Shown: positions 1-5,462 of the stretch, in pieces
Layout: each line of letters opens with the position of its first letter
Position numbering within the stretch: the first letter of the stretch is position 1
Source: Terriglobia bacterium
GTDB lineage: Bacteria; Acidobacteriota; Terriglobia; UBA7540
Reading direction: 5' to 3'
DNA: 5,462 nucleotides
NCBI GenBank assembly: GCA_030049455.1
Contig: JASIKV010000117.1
Span: 1-5,462, forward strand
The notes under the pieces: model-generated
The model's input: only the letters and a program-made list of their open reading frames with translations
Told to the model about the DNA's origin: nothing
Databases searched by the model: none
Program-made: the position numbers and the translations under genes

Positions 1-2
1 CC

Positions 3-47
3 GCGGCCATCGGGCGAATCCTGGGCGCTGAAGCGCGGGAGGGCTAA
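3..47 (+). CDS. C-terminal tail of a probable PadR-family transcriptional regulator (5' end outside window)
   Basis: Frame 3 is open from the window edge to TAA at 45-47 and reads AAIGRILGAEAREG. The stop lies 4 bases before the GTG of the first permease, and that permease's Shine-Dalgarno sequence lies inside these last codons, as in a tightly packed operon. Small PadR-like winged-helix repressors commonly sit directly upstream of ADOP permeases in Acidobacteriota. From memory, their last helix has a similar pattern (an aromatic/Leu segment, then A-I-x-x-I-L and a short charged tail). The identification is an inference from 14 residues plus context. The DNA-binding domain is not in the window. 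If it is correct, the protein would probably be a ligand- or stress-responsive dimeric repressor of this operon. The alternative is a chance open frame. Confidence 0.5.
   Translation, partial: AAIGRILGAEAREG
38..42 (+). promoter_or_regulatory. Shine-Dalgarno sequence for permease 1, supports the GTG start
   Basis: GGAGG lies 9 bases upstream of the GTG at 52-54. It helps to decide the start, because the next in-frame ATG would be codon 38, inside the conserved prefix domain. The same GGAGG with the same 9-base spacing precedes the second permease. The site overlaps the last codons of the putative regulator, which suggests coupled translation. Confidence 0.75.
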
Positions 48-51
48 GGCC

Positions 52-2709
52 GTGTTTCGGCGAAAACGCAAACAGAGCGACTTCAAAGCGGAAATCAATA
101 CGCACCTTGAGCTCGAAATCGAACGCCTGAAAGACCAAGGCCTGAGCGAGGAAGATGCCCGCATGGCCGCGCGCCGGGCCTTCGGAAACGTCACGCAGGC
201 CGAGGAGCGCTTCTACGAATCCAGCCGCTGGCTTTGGTGGGACCACCTTGCTCAAGACGTTCGCTTCGGCCTGCGCACACTCACGAAGAACCCGGGCTTC
301 ACGGCGGTTGCGGTGCTCACCCTTGCCCTTGGCATCGGAGCAACGACAGCGATTTTTTCTGTGGTCAATGGAGTGCTGCTTCACGCACTGCCCTATCGAG
401 ATTCCAGCAGGCTGGTGGTTGTGCGCGAAAGGCTTCGCAAGTTCTCCCCTTATCCCGTAAGAGTATCGGCTCCCGATATCGGAGTGATTGCGCGAGGAAA
501 CCGTGTCTTCGACGGCGTGGCGGCGTTTGGAAACAATAGGCTGAACATTTCAGGCACGGGCGAGCCAGCGCGGATTGTCGCCGCAAGAGTCTCAGCAAAC
601 CTCTTTCCGATGCTTGGCGCCGCACCGATTCTCGGAAGGACATTCCGTGAGGAGGACAATCCGCCGGGCCACTTGGTGGCGATCTTAGGCTATGGTCTGT
701 GGCAGCGGCAATTCGGCGGCGATGCGGGGACCATCGGGCGCTCGCTGACGCTCGACGGCCAGGCCTATACCATTGTCGGCATTATGCCGCGGGGGTTTGA
801 ATTTCCTCCGCGTGGAATGCCCGGCTACGACGCCGCGGAATTGTGGATTCCCATCGCCTTCACGAAGGAAGAGCTCACCGACGTCGGAGACAATTTCGAT
901 TGGGGCGTTTTAGCGCGACTAAGGCCGGGCATTACGCCCGGCCAAGCGCAGTCCGACATGGACGTGTTGGCGGAGGCGGTCCTCAAGACGTGGGGGCCTG
1001 AGGCGGCGGGCATGGGCATTAAGCTTGAAATGCCTGTGACGGCGTTTCGGAAAATGGTGGTCGGCCCAGTGCAATCGTTGCTCTTTCTCTTGCTTGGAGC
1101 GGTGGGATTGCTGCTCTTAATTGCTTGCGCCAACGTGGCGAATCTTCTTCTCTCGCGTGCGGCCATTCGGCAGAAGGAAATGGCTTTGCGCGCGGCGCTG
1201 GGGGCGCGGCGAGGGCGCGTCGTGCGTCAGCTTTTGACGGAAAGCCTGCTCTTGGCAATTCTCGGCGGGACCATAGGCCTGCTGGCAGCAATCGGGGGCA
1301 CGCGCTTGCTGACGGCAATCGCCCCGGAGAATATTCCGCAGGTGCAAGGAATTGAGGTCGATCGAAACGTGCTGATTTTTGCCGTCTTCCTTTCCATCGG
1401 AACAGGGTTGCTCTTTGGAGTGATTCCCGCCTTCACCGCCTCACGGACGGACTTGAACCCGAAGCTTAAAGAAAGGGGCCGGAGCGACAGCGCGGGGCAC
1501 CGTTCGACCTTCGCGCGAAACGCTTTCGTGGTGGCACAATTCGCGACGGCATTTGTGCTGGTGATCGGTGCGGGACTGCTGATCCGCAGCTTTGTGCAAG
1601 CGGAAGCTTCCAAGACAGGCGTGAATGCCGAAAACGTGGTCACCGCCACTTTGGCCTTTCCGCCAACGCAGTATACGAAAGCGAGCCAGGTAACAGGATT
1701 TTTTCAGGAGCTCTTTCAACGAGGGGACGCGACACCTGGGGTTGAGTCGATCGGCGCGGCCACCGACCTTCCGACCGAAAGCGATTGGGACCACATCTTC
1801 ACGGTGGAAGAGCATCCAACGCCGTCCTCAGCCGAATTTCCGGATAGCGCACATGCTCTGGTGATGGGAGATTACTTTCGGGCGCTCGGCGTTCCGCTGG
1901 TTCGTGGGAGGCTGTTTACTCCGGAAGAAGAAAAGGGCAAGGCCAATGTACTGCTGATCAGCGCGGGGATGGCCAGGCGGTATTGGCCCGGCGAAGACCC
2001 TGTCGGGAAAAGGGTGAAATGGGGCCCGGCGCAATCGCATTCTCCGTGGCTGACCGTGGTGGGCGTGGTGGGCGACGTGAAAGACGATGCGCTGGATAAG
2101 CCGACGTACGCGCACACGTATGAGCCGTATCTCCAGGCTTGCGCAGAAGGCGCCATGCAAGGGCTATGCAACACTCTGAATGTGGCGGTGCGCGCGACTG
2201 CGGGGCCAACAATGATCATTGCCGGATTGCGGTCCGCCGTGCATGCCATTGATCCCGCCGAACCACTGACGCGCGTGCGTATGATGCAGCAGGTTCTTGA
2301 GAGTTCCATCGCACCCCGCCGGTTCAATACGTTCTTGCTGAGCGTGTTCGCGGCGGCCGCGCTCTTCCTGGCCGCGATAGGACTCTACGGCGCGCTGGCG
2401 TTTCACACAACGCAGCGCACCCATGAGATTGGCATTCGGCTTGCGCTAGGGGCACAGCGTGGCGCGGTGGTGCGGCTGGTGGCGGGACAAGGCGCGAAGC
2501 TCGCGCTTTGGGGTGTGGGGATTGGCGCCGCGAGTGCGCTGGCGCTCGCCCGGCTGACGGCGAGCCTGCTTTTCGGCGTAACTGCGACGGATCCGCTGAC
2601 GTTCGCGGGCGTCGCGGTTGTGCTCGTCAGCGTGGCCCTGATCGCCTGCTACCTCCCTGCGCGCCGCGCCGCGAATGTAGACCCCATGGTCGCATTGAGG
2701 CATGAGTAA
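52..2709 (+). CDS. ABC transporter permease, ADOP type (MacB/FtsX-like, duplicated FtsX domains), paralogue 1
   Basis: An intact 885-residue membrane protein starting at GTG. The start is fixed by the GGAGG and by gap-free alignment with the next gene (MFRRKRKQSD against MFWRRRKQSD). Residues 1-75 form a charged cytosolic prefix with the DARMAARRAFGN and LAQDVRFGLRTL motifs. A first helix is at about 84-107 (ALGIGATTAIFS). A MacB-like periplasmic domain spans about 110-335. The first FtsX domain, about 340-465, has three helices and the coupling motif EMALRAALGARRGRVVRQL. A fifth helix is at about 492-513. A second periplasmic domain spans about 515-750. The second FtsX domain, about 758-880, has the motif HEIGIRLALGAQRGAVVRL and ends in YLPARRAANVDP. 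There are eight predicted helices. Length and layout are typical of acidobacterial duplicated orphan permeases, which are relatives of MacB and LolC but lack an adjacent ATPase gene. Substrate and partner ATPase are unknown. An oddity is a Cys pair (C697, C706) in the second periplasmic domain. Probably co-transcribed with both neighbours. Confidence 0.93.
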   Translation: MFRRKRKQSDFKAEINTHLELEIERLKDQGLSEEDARMAARRAFGNVTQAEERFYESSRWLWWDHLAQDVRFGLRTLTKNPGFTAVAVLTLALGIGATTAIFSVVNGVLLHALPYRDSSRLVVVRERLRKFSPYPVRVSAPDIGVIARGNRVFDGVAAFGNNRLNISGTGEPARIVAARVSANLFPMLGAAPILGRTFREEDNPPGHLVAILGYGLWQRQFGGDAGTIGRSLTLDGQAYTIVGIMPRGFEFPPRGMPGYDAAELWIPIAFTKEELTDVGDNFDWGVLARLRPGITPGQAQSDMDVLAEAVLKTWGPEAAGMGIKLEMPVTAFRKMVVGPVQSLLFLLLGAVGLLLLIACANVANLLLSRAAIRQKEMALRAALGARRGRVVRQLLTESLLLAILGGTIGLLAAIGGTRLLTAIAPENIPQVQGIEVDRNVLIFAVFLSIGTGLLFGVIPAFTASRTDLNPKLKERGRSDSAGHRSTFARNAFVVAQFATAFVLVIGAGLLIRSFVQAEASKTGVNAENVVTATLAFPPTQYTKASQVTGFFQELFQRGDATPGVESIGAATDLPTESDWDHIFTVEEHPTPSSAEFPDSAHALVMGDYFRALGVPLVRGRLFTPEEEKGKANVLLISAGMARRYWPGEDPVGKRVKWGPAQSHSPWLTVVGVVGDVKDDALDKPTYAHTYEPYLQACAEGAMQGLCNTLNVAVRATAGPTMIIAGLRSAVHAIDPAEPLTRVRMMQQVLESSIAPRRFNTFLLSVFAAAALFLAAIGLYGALAFHTTQRTHEIGIRLALGAQRGAVVRLVAGQGAKLALWGVGIGAASALALARLTASLLFGVTATDPLTFAGVAVVLVSVALIACYLPARRAANVDPMVALRHE
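235..302 (+). repeat. Near-identical paralogue block, copy 1
   Basis: These 68 bases match 2913-2980 with one mismatch (T252 against G2930), and 253-302 match 2931-2980 exactly. The block encodes the end of the prefix domain and the run into the first membrane helix (WWDHLAQDVRFGLRTLTKN and the following PGF). Third codon positions are as conserved as the others, unlike most of the rest of the two genes. Recent sequence exchange or strong constraint could explain this. It is not an insertion element, because it lies in frame within the conserved coding sequence of both genes. Confidence 0.9.
923..943 (+). other. Perfect 8-bp inverted repeat inside permease 1
   Basis: GGCCGGGC at 923-930 and GCCCGGCC at 936-943 are perfect reverse complements around a 5-base loop (ATTAC). 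The stem is entirely G and C. It lies over codons for the RPGITPGQ motif (residues 291-298), where Pro-Gly occurs twice, so the symmetry may be a by-product of coding. No T-run follows, so it is not an intrinsic terminator. It could form a stable hairpin in the mRNA. Confidence 0.6.
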
Positions 2710-2715
2710 GGCTTT

Positions 2716-2720
2716 GGAGG
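2716..2720 (+). promoter_or_regulatory. Shine-Dalgarno sequence for permease 2
   Basis: GGAGG ends 9 bases before the ATG at 2730-2732, inside the 20-base gap (2710-2729) after the TAA of permease 1. The gap is too short for an independent promoter plus a leader, so the second permease is most likely translated from a shared transcript with its own ribosome binding site. Confidence 0.85.
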
Positions 2721-2729
2721 GGTAATTTA

Positions 2730-5426
2730 ATGTTTTGGCGAAGACGCAAGCAGAGCGATTTTAAGGCGGAAGTCAAAGCGCATCTCGCACTCGAGGTCGC
2801 GCGCCTGAAGGAGCAGGGCCTGAGCGATGAAGACGCCCGCATGGCCGCTCGGCGGGCCTTCGGCAACGTCACGCGGGCCGAAGAACGCTTTTATGAATCG
2901 GGGCGTTGGCTCTGGTGGGACCACCTTGCGCAAGACGTTCGCTTCGGCCTGCGCACACTCACGAAGAACCCGGGCTTCACATCTATCGCGGTCATCACGC
3001 TGGCCTTGGGCATTGGCGCCAACACTGCGATCTTCAGCCTGATGAACGCCGTCATGCTGCGCTCGTTGCCGGTCCAAAACCCCGGCCAGTTGGTGATGCT
3101 GGGCGAAGCGCATGCCGGCGGGAGCACGGATGACTTTGCCGCCACTGAAATCTACTCCTATCCGTTCTATCAGGAGCTGCGCGAAAAAAACCGGGTCTTC
3201 TCCGGCACGAGCGCCATGCTCAGCATGCCCTTCACGACCATGCACGGCTTGGTGGAGGGAAACAGCGAGATGGAAGCGCTGGACGTGCAATTGGTTTCGG
3301 GAAGTTATTTCCCGATGCTGGGCGTCAAACCGGTTTTGGGCCGCGCGTTCACGGAAGCGGAGGACGAGCCTGCCGGCGGGCATCCCGTGGCCGTGCTCAG
3401 CTATGCGTGGTGGGAACGCCGATTTGCCCGCGACCCGGCCATCCTCGGCAGGACGGTGACTTTAGGCTCGACGGCCTACACGATCATCGGCGTCGCGCCC
3501 GAAGGATTTTTCGGGACCTCCATCGGCCATGGGTCCAACCTCTGGATTCCCCTTTCCATGGAAAAGCAGGTGTCTCCCGGCTGGAACGGGCTTGACAGGA
3601 CCTCGTTTCAGTCGCTCTATATCCTCGGCCGCCTGAAAGATGGCGTGAGCGCTGAACAGGCCAAGGCCAACGTCAACGTGCTGGCGAAGCAAATCTGGAC
3701 GGAGGAAGCCGGCGGCACGCTCACCGCAAAGCAGCAGGCCATCCTTCAACACACGGAGGTCAAGCTGACGCCGATCAAAACCGGGCTTCCGGGCCTCCGC
3801 CGCCAGGCGACAACCCCCTTGGAAATCCTGATGGCCGTCGTGGGACTGGTGCTGCTGATTGTGTGCGCGAACCTCGCCAACCTTCAGATGGCGCGCGCAT
3901 CTTCCCGCGAGCGGGAGATTGCGGTGCGCATTTCACTGGGCGCGGGACGCGGACGCCTGATTCGTCAATTGCTCACGGAAAGCCTTCTTCTGGCGCTGTC
4001 AGGGGGCGCCGTGGGGGCGGCAATCGCCGGTCTTGCGGGCAACGCGCTTGCCGCAATGCTTCCCCATGGCTCCGGGCCTTTGCCAGTGGACGTCCGCCCG
4101 GACGCGCGCGTGCTGGTTTTCACTTTCGTGGTTGCTCTTGGCACCGCGCTTCTTTGCGGATTGGCGCCCGCCCTGCGCGCCACCCGCATATCCCTGGGAG
4201 GGTCGCTTCGCGAAGGCAGGGGCAGGGCTTCCGCGGCCACCCGCACGCCGCTGGCGAAGGCGCTGATCGTTTCCCAGGTCGCCCTTTCCCTCCTGCTGCT
4301 CATCGGCGCAGGACTTTTCCTGCGAACGCTCGTTAACCTCTTTGACGTGGACACGGGATTCGACAAGCAGAACGTTCTTCTCTCCGGAATCGATCCCCCG
4401 GCCGCCGGGTATCAGGAGGACGAGCGCCTGGGGCGCCTCTATCAGCAGATTGAGCAGCGCGTGGGAGCATTGCCCGGCGTGCGCGCGGCGAGCATTGCGT
4501 TCTTCACCTTCAACGAAGGCGAGTGGACGGACCCGGTTACGGTGCTGGGGAACACCTCAACTCCCGAAGATAAGATGGATACGGAGCACAACATCGTCGG
4601 CCAGGGGTTTTTTGCGGCCATGGGGATTCCCCTCATACTCGGCCGCACCTTCGACGCGCGGGACGGCGCCGCGTCTCCGAAGGTCGCAGTGGTGAATGAG
4701 ACTTTTGTGCGGCAGTGCCTGCTGGGCGGCTCGCCGATTGGGCAACACTTCGGAATCGGCGCCGATCCCAAGAACAGCAACGACATCGAAATCATTGGCG
4801 TGGTTAAAGACGCCAAGCACTGGAGCGTGAGAGAGCGGCCCTACCCCGCAGCCTATTACCCCTACATCCAGCGCACCCACGTTCAGTACCTGAATGACTT
4901 CGTGGTTCGCTATAACGGAAACGCCGGAGCGGTTATCTCGGAAGTTCGCCAGGCCATCGGACAGATCGACCATGCGCTTCCCGTCGCTTATACCGGAACT
5001 CTGGCCGAATCCGTGGACCGGTCTCTGGCAAGTCAAGGTTTAATTGCGCGCCTTTCCACTTTCTTTGCGGCCCTGGCCGCATTCCTCGCCTGCATCGGAA
5101 TCTACGGACTGACTTCCTATTCCGTCGCGCGCCGAAGCAACGAAATCGGAATCCGCATGGCGCTCGGTGCGGACCGTGCCGGCGTGCTGTGGATGGTGAT
5201 GCGTGAGAGCCTGACTCTGGTAGCGATCGGCGTGGCGATCGGAATTCCCGCAGCGATTGCCGCCGCTCACTTCATCGCCAGCGTGCTTTACGGCCTTGGG
5301 TCCAGCGATCCGCTCACCTTGCTCATCGCTGCTCTGGTAATGACGGCGGTCGCCGCGCTGGCCGGCTATCTCCCTGCCCGGCGGGCAGCCAAGGTGGACC
5401 CTATGGTTGCGCTGAGATATGAGTAA
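2730..5426 (+). CDS. ABC transporter permease, ADOP type (MacB/FtsX-like, duplicated FtsX domains), paralogue 2
   Basis: An intact 898-residue paralogue of the preceding gene, with an ATG start and GGAGG 9 bases upstream. The cytosolic prefix (1-75) and first helix (about 84-107, ALGIGANTAIFS) are nearly the same as in paralogue 1: 72 of the first 84 residues are identical. The first periplasmic MacB-like domain, about 110-360, differs clearly. It carries YSYPFYQELREKNRVFSG (141-158), a signature common in many ADOP members that paralogue 1 lacks. The first FtsX domain is at about 363-485, with EIAVRISLGAGRGRLIRQL. A fifth helix is at about 511-532. The second periplasmic domain spans about 535-765. 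The second FtsX domain, about 770-893, has NEIGIRMALGADRAGVL and ends YLPARRAAKVDP. Eight helices are predicted. It may form a homodimer or a heterodimer with paralogue 1, as MacB-type permeases work as dimers; this is inference. No ATPase is adjacent and the substrate is unknown. Confidence 0.93.
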   Translation: MFWRRRKQSDFKAEVKAHLALEVARLKEQGLSDEDARMAARRAFGNVTRAEERFYESGRWLWWDHLAQDVRFGLRTLTKNPGFTSIAVITLALGIGANTAIFSLMNAVMLRSLPVQNPGQLVMLGEAHAGGSTDDFAATEIYSYPFYQELREKNRVFSGTSAMLSMPFTTMHGLVEGNSEMEALDVQLVSGSYFPMLGVKPVLGRAFTEAEDEPAGGHPVAVLSYAWWERRFARDPAILGRTVTLGSTAYTIIGVAPEGFFGTSIGHGSNLWIPLSMEKQVSPGWNGLDRTSFQSLYILGRLKDGVSAEQAKANVNVLAKQIWTEEAGGTLTAKQQAILQHTEVKLTPIKTGLPGLRRQATTPLEILMAVVGLVLLIVCANLANLQMARASSREREIAVRISLGAGRGRLIRQLLTESLLLALSGGAVGAAIAGLAGNALAAMLPHGSGPLPVDVRPDARVLVFTFVVALGTALLCGLAPALRATRISLGGSLREGRGRASAATRTPLAKALIVSQVALSLLLLIGAGLFLRTLVNLFDVDTGFDKQNVLLSGIDPPAAGYQEDERLGRLYQQIEQRVGALPGVRAASIAFFTFNEGEWTDPVTVLGNTSTPEDKMDTEHNIVGQGFFAAMGIPLILGRTFDARDGAASPKVAVVNETFVRQCLLGGSPIGQHFGIGADPKNSNDIEIIGVVKDAKHWSVRERPYPAAYYPYIQRTHVQYLNDFVVRYNGNAGAVISEVRQAIGQIDHALPVAYTGTLAESVDRSLASQGLIARLSTFFAALAAFLACIGIYGLTSYSVARRSNEIGIRMALGADRAGVLWMVMRESLTLVAIGVAIGIPAAIAAAHFIASVLYGLGSSDPLTLLIAALVMTAVAALAGYLPARRAAKVDPMVALRYE
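2913..2980 (+). repeat. Near-identical paralogue block, copy 2
   Basis: Partner of the block at 235-302, at a constant offset of 2678 bases that also relates the two start codons. This means no insertion or deletion separates the first 84 codons of the two genes. Identity drops sharply right after base 2980, where paralogue 1 reads AVAVLT and this gene reads SIAVIT. Confidence 0.9.
4307..4324 (+). other. Perfect 7-bp inverted repeat inside permease 2
   Basis: CGCAGGA at 4307-4313 pairs with TCCTGCG at 4318-4324 around a CTTT loop. It falls in the codons of the fifth membrane helix (GAGLFLR, about residues 526-532). Probably a coding coincidence. It is recorded because such a stem could form in the mRNA, and no terminator-like T-run follows. 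Confidence 0.45.
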
Positions 5427-5462
5427 GGCTGTAGCGGCGGTCTAGCGACCGTGGCAGGGGCT
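5427..5462 (+). repeat. Non-coding tail with a short palindrome, possibly a truncated intergenic repeat
   Basis: After the TAA of permease 2 the last 36 bases hold no ribosome binding site in a useful position and no start of a recognisable gene. CGGTC at 5438-5442 and GACCG at 5447-5451 form a stem around a 4-base loop (TAGC). The phrase GTAGCGGCGGTCTA at 5431-5444 resembles, from memory, dispersed palindromic elements between genes in Acidobacteriota genomes. The element would continue past the window end. With a 5-bp stem and no T-run it is not a convincing intrinsic terminator. Confidence 0.4.

Noticed and set aside
52..2709. Frameshift or pseudogene in either permease
   Set aside because: Both frames run unbroken from a well-placed ribosome binding site to the matching C-terminal motif (VDPMVALR), with all expected domains and normal length.
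2710..2729. A separate promoter for permease 2 between the two genes
   Set aside because: The gap is 20 bases, mostly taken up by the ribosome binding site. No -35/-10 pair can be placed there, although one inside the end of permease 1 cannot be excluded.
2727..3383. A 218-codon antisense open frame opposite the start of permease 2
   Set aside because: It lies wholly opposite a strongly conserved coding region. Its composition is what a GC-rich gene gives on the reverse strand, and it has no recognisable domain. Shorter antisense frames elsewhere in the window were dismissed for the same reason.
3863..4336. A 157-codon + strand frame inside permease 2
   Set aside because: It is an out-of-frame shadow over the first FtsX domain, rich in Arg, Ala, Gly and Pro, with no sensible domain. 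The permease frame is clearly the real one.
52..5426. A transposon or insertion sequence created by the two repeated gene starts
   Set aside because: The repeated bases are in-frame coding sequence of homologous domains. There is no transposase, terminal inverted repeat or target duplication.
5438..5451. Possible intrinsic terminator after permease 2
   Set aside because: The stem is only 5 bp and no T-run follows, so it is better described as a palindrome of unknown role.

Overview
The window looks like a piece of an Acidobacteriota chromosome. It is GC-rich and carries two very large tandem permeases of the kind known as acidobacterial duplicated orphan permeases (ADOP; MacB/FtsX-like, two FtsX domains per chain, no ATPase gene alongside). 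The phylum is inferred from the protein family. The sequence does not allow a genus call.

Layout, all on the + strand: (1) bases 3-47 read as the last 14 codons and the stop of an upstream gene. The peptide resembles the C-terminus of the PadR-like regulators that often precede these permeases. (2) A GGAGG ribosome binding site leads into a GTG-started 885-residue permease at 52-2709. (3) A 20-base gap holding a second GGAGG follows. (4) An ATG-started 898-residue permease lies at 2730-5426. (5) A 36-base non-coding tail contains a short palindrome resembling an intergenic repeat of acidobacterial genomes, and is cut by the window end. About 98% of the window is coding. I see no ATPase, RNA gene, CRISPR array, insertion sequence or intrinsic terminator.

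The tight spacing (4 bases, then 20 bases) suggests one transcript: regulator, permease 1, permease 2. The two permeases are intact paralogues. Their first 84 residues are 86% identical with no gap, and include a 68-base stretch with a single mismatch. Their periplasmic domains have diverged strongly. Each chain has a cytosolic prefix domain, then one membrane helix, a large periplasmic MacB-like domain, a helix bundle, a second periplasmic domain and a final helix bundle. In this family transport or mechanotransmission would need an ATPase encoded elsewhere. The substrate is unknown.

Nothing here is clearly a new system. The items most worth a second look are the mosaic similarity between the paralogues, the missing ATPase, the recognisable regulator tail at the left edge and the palindromic tail at the right edge.
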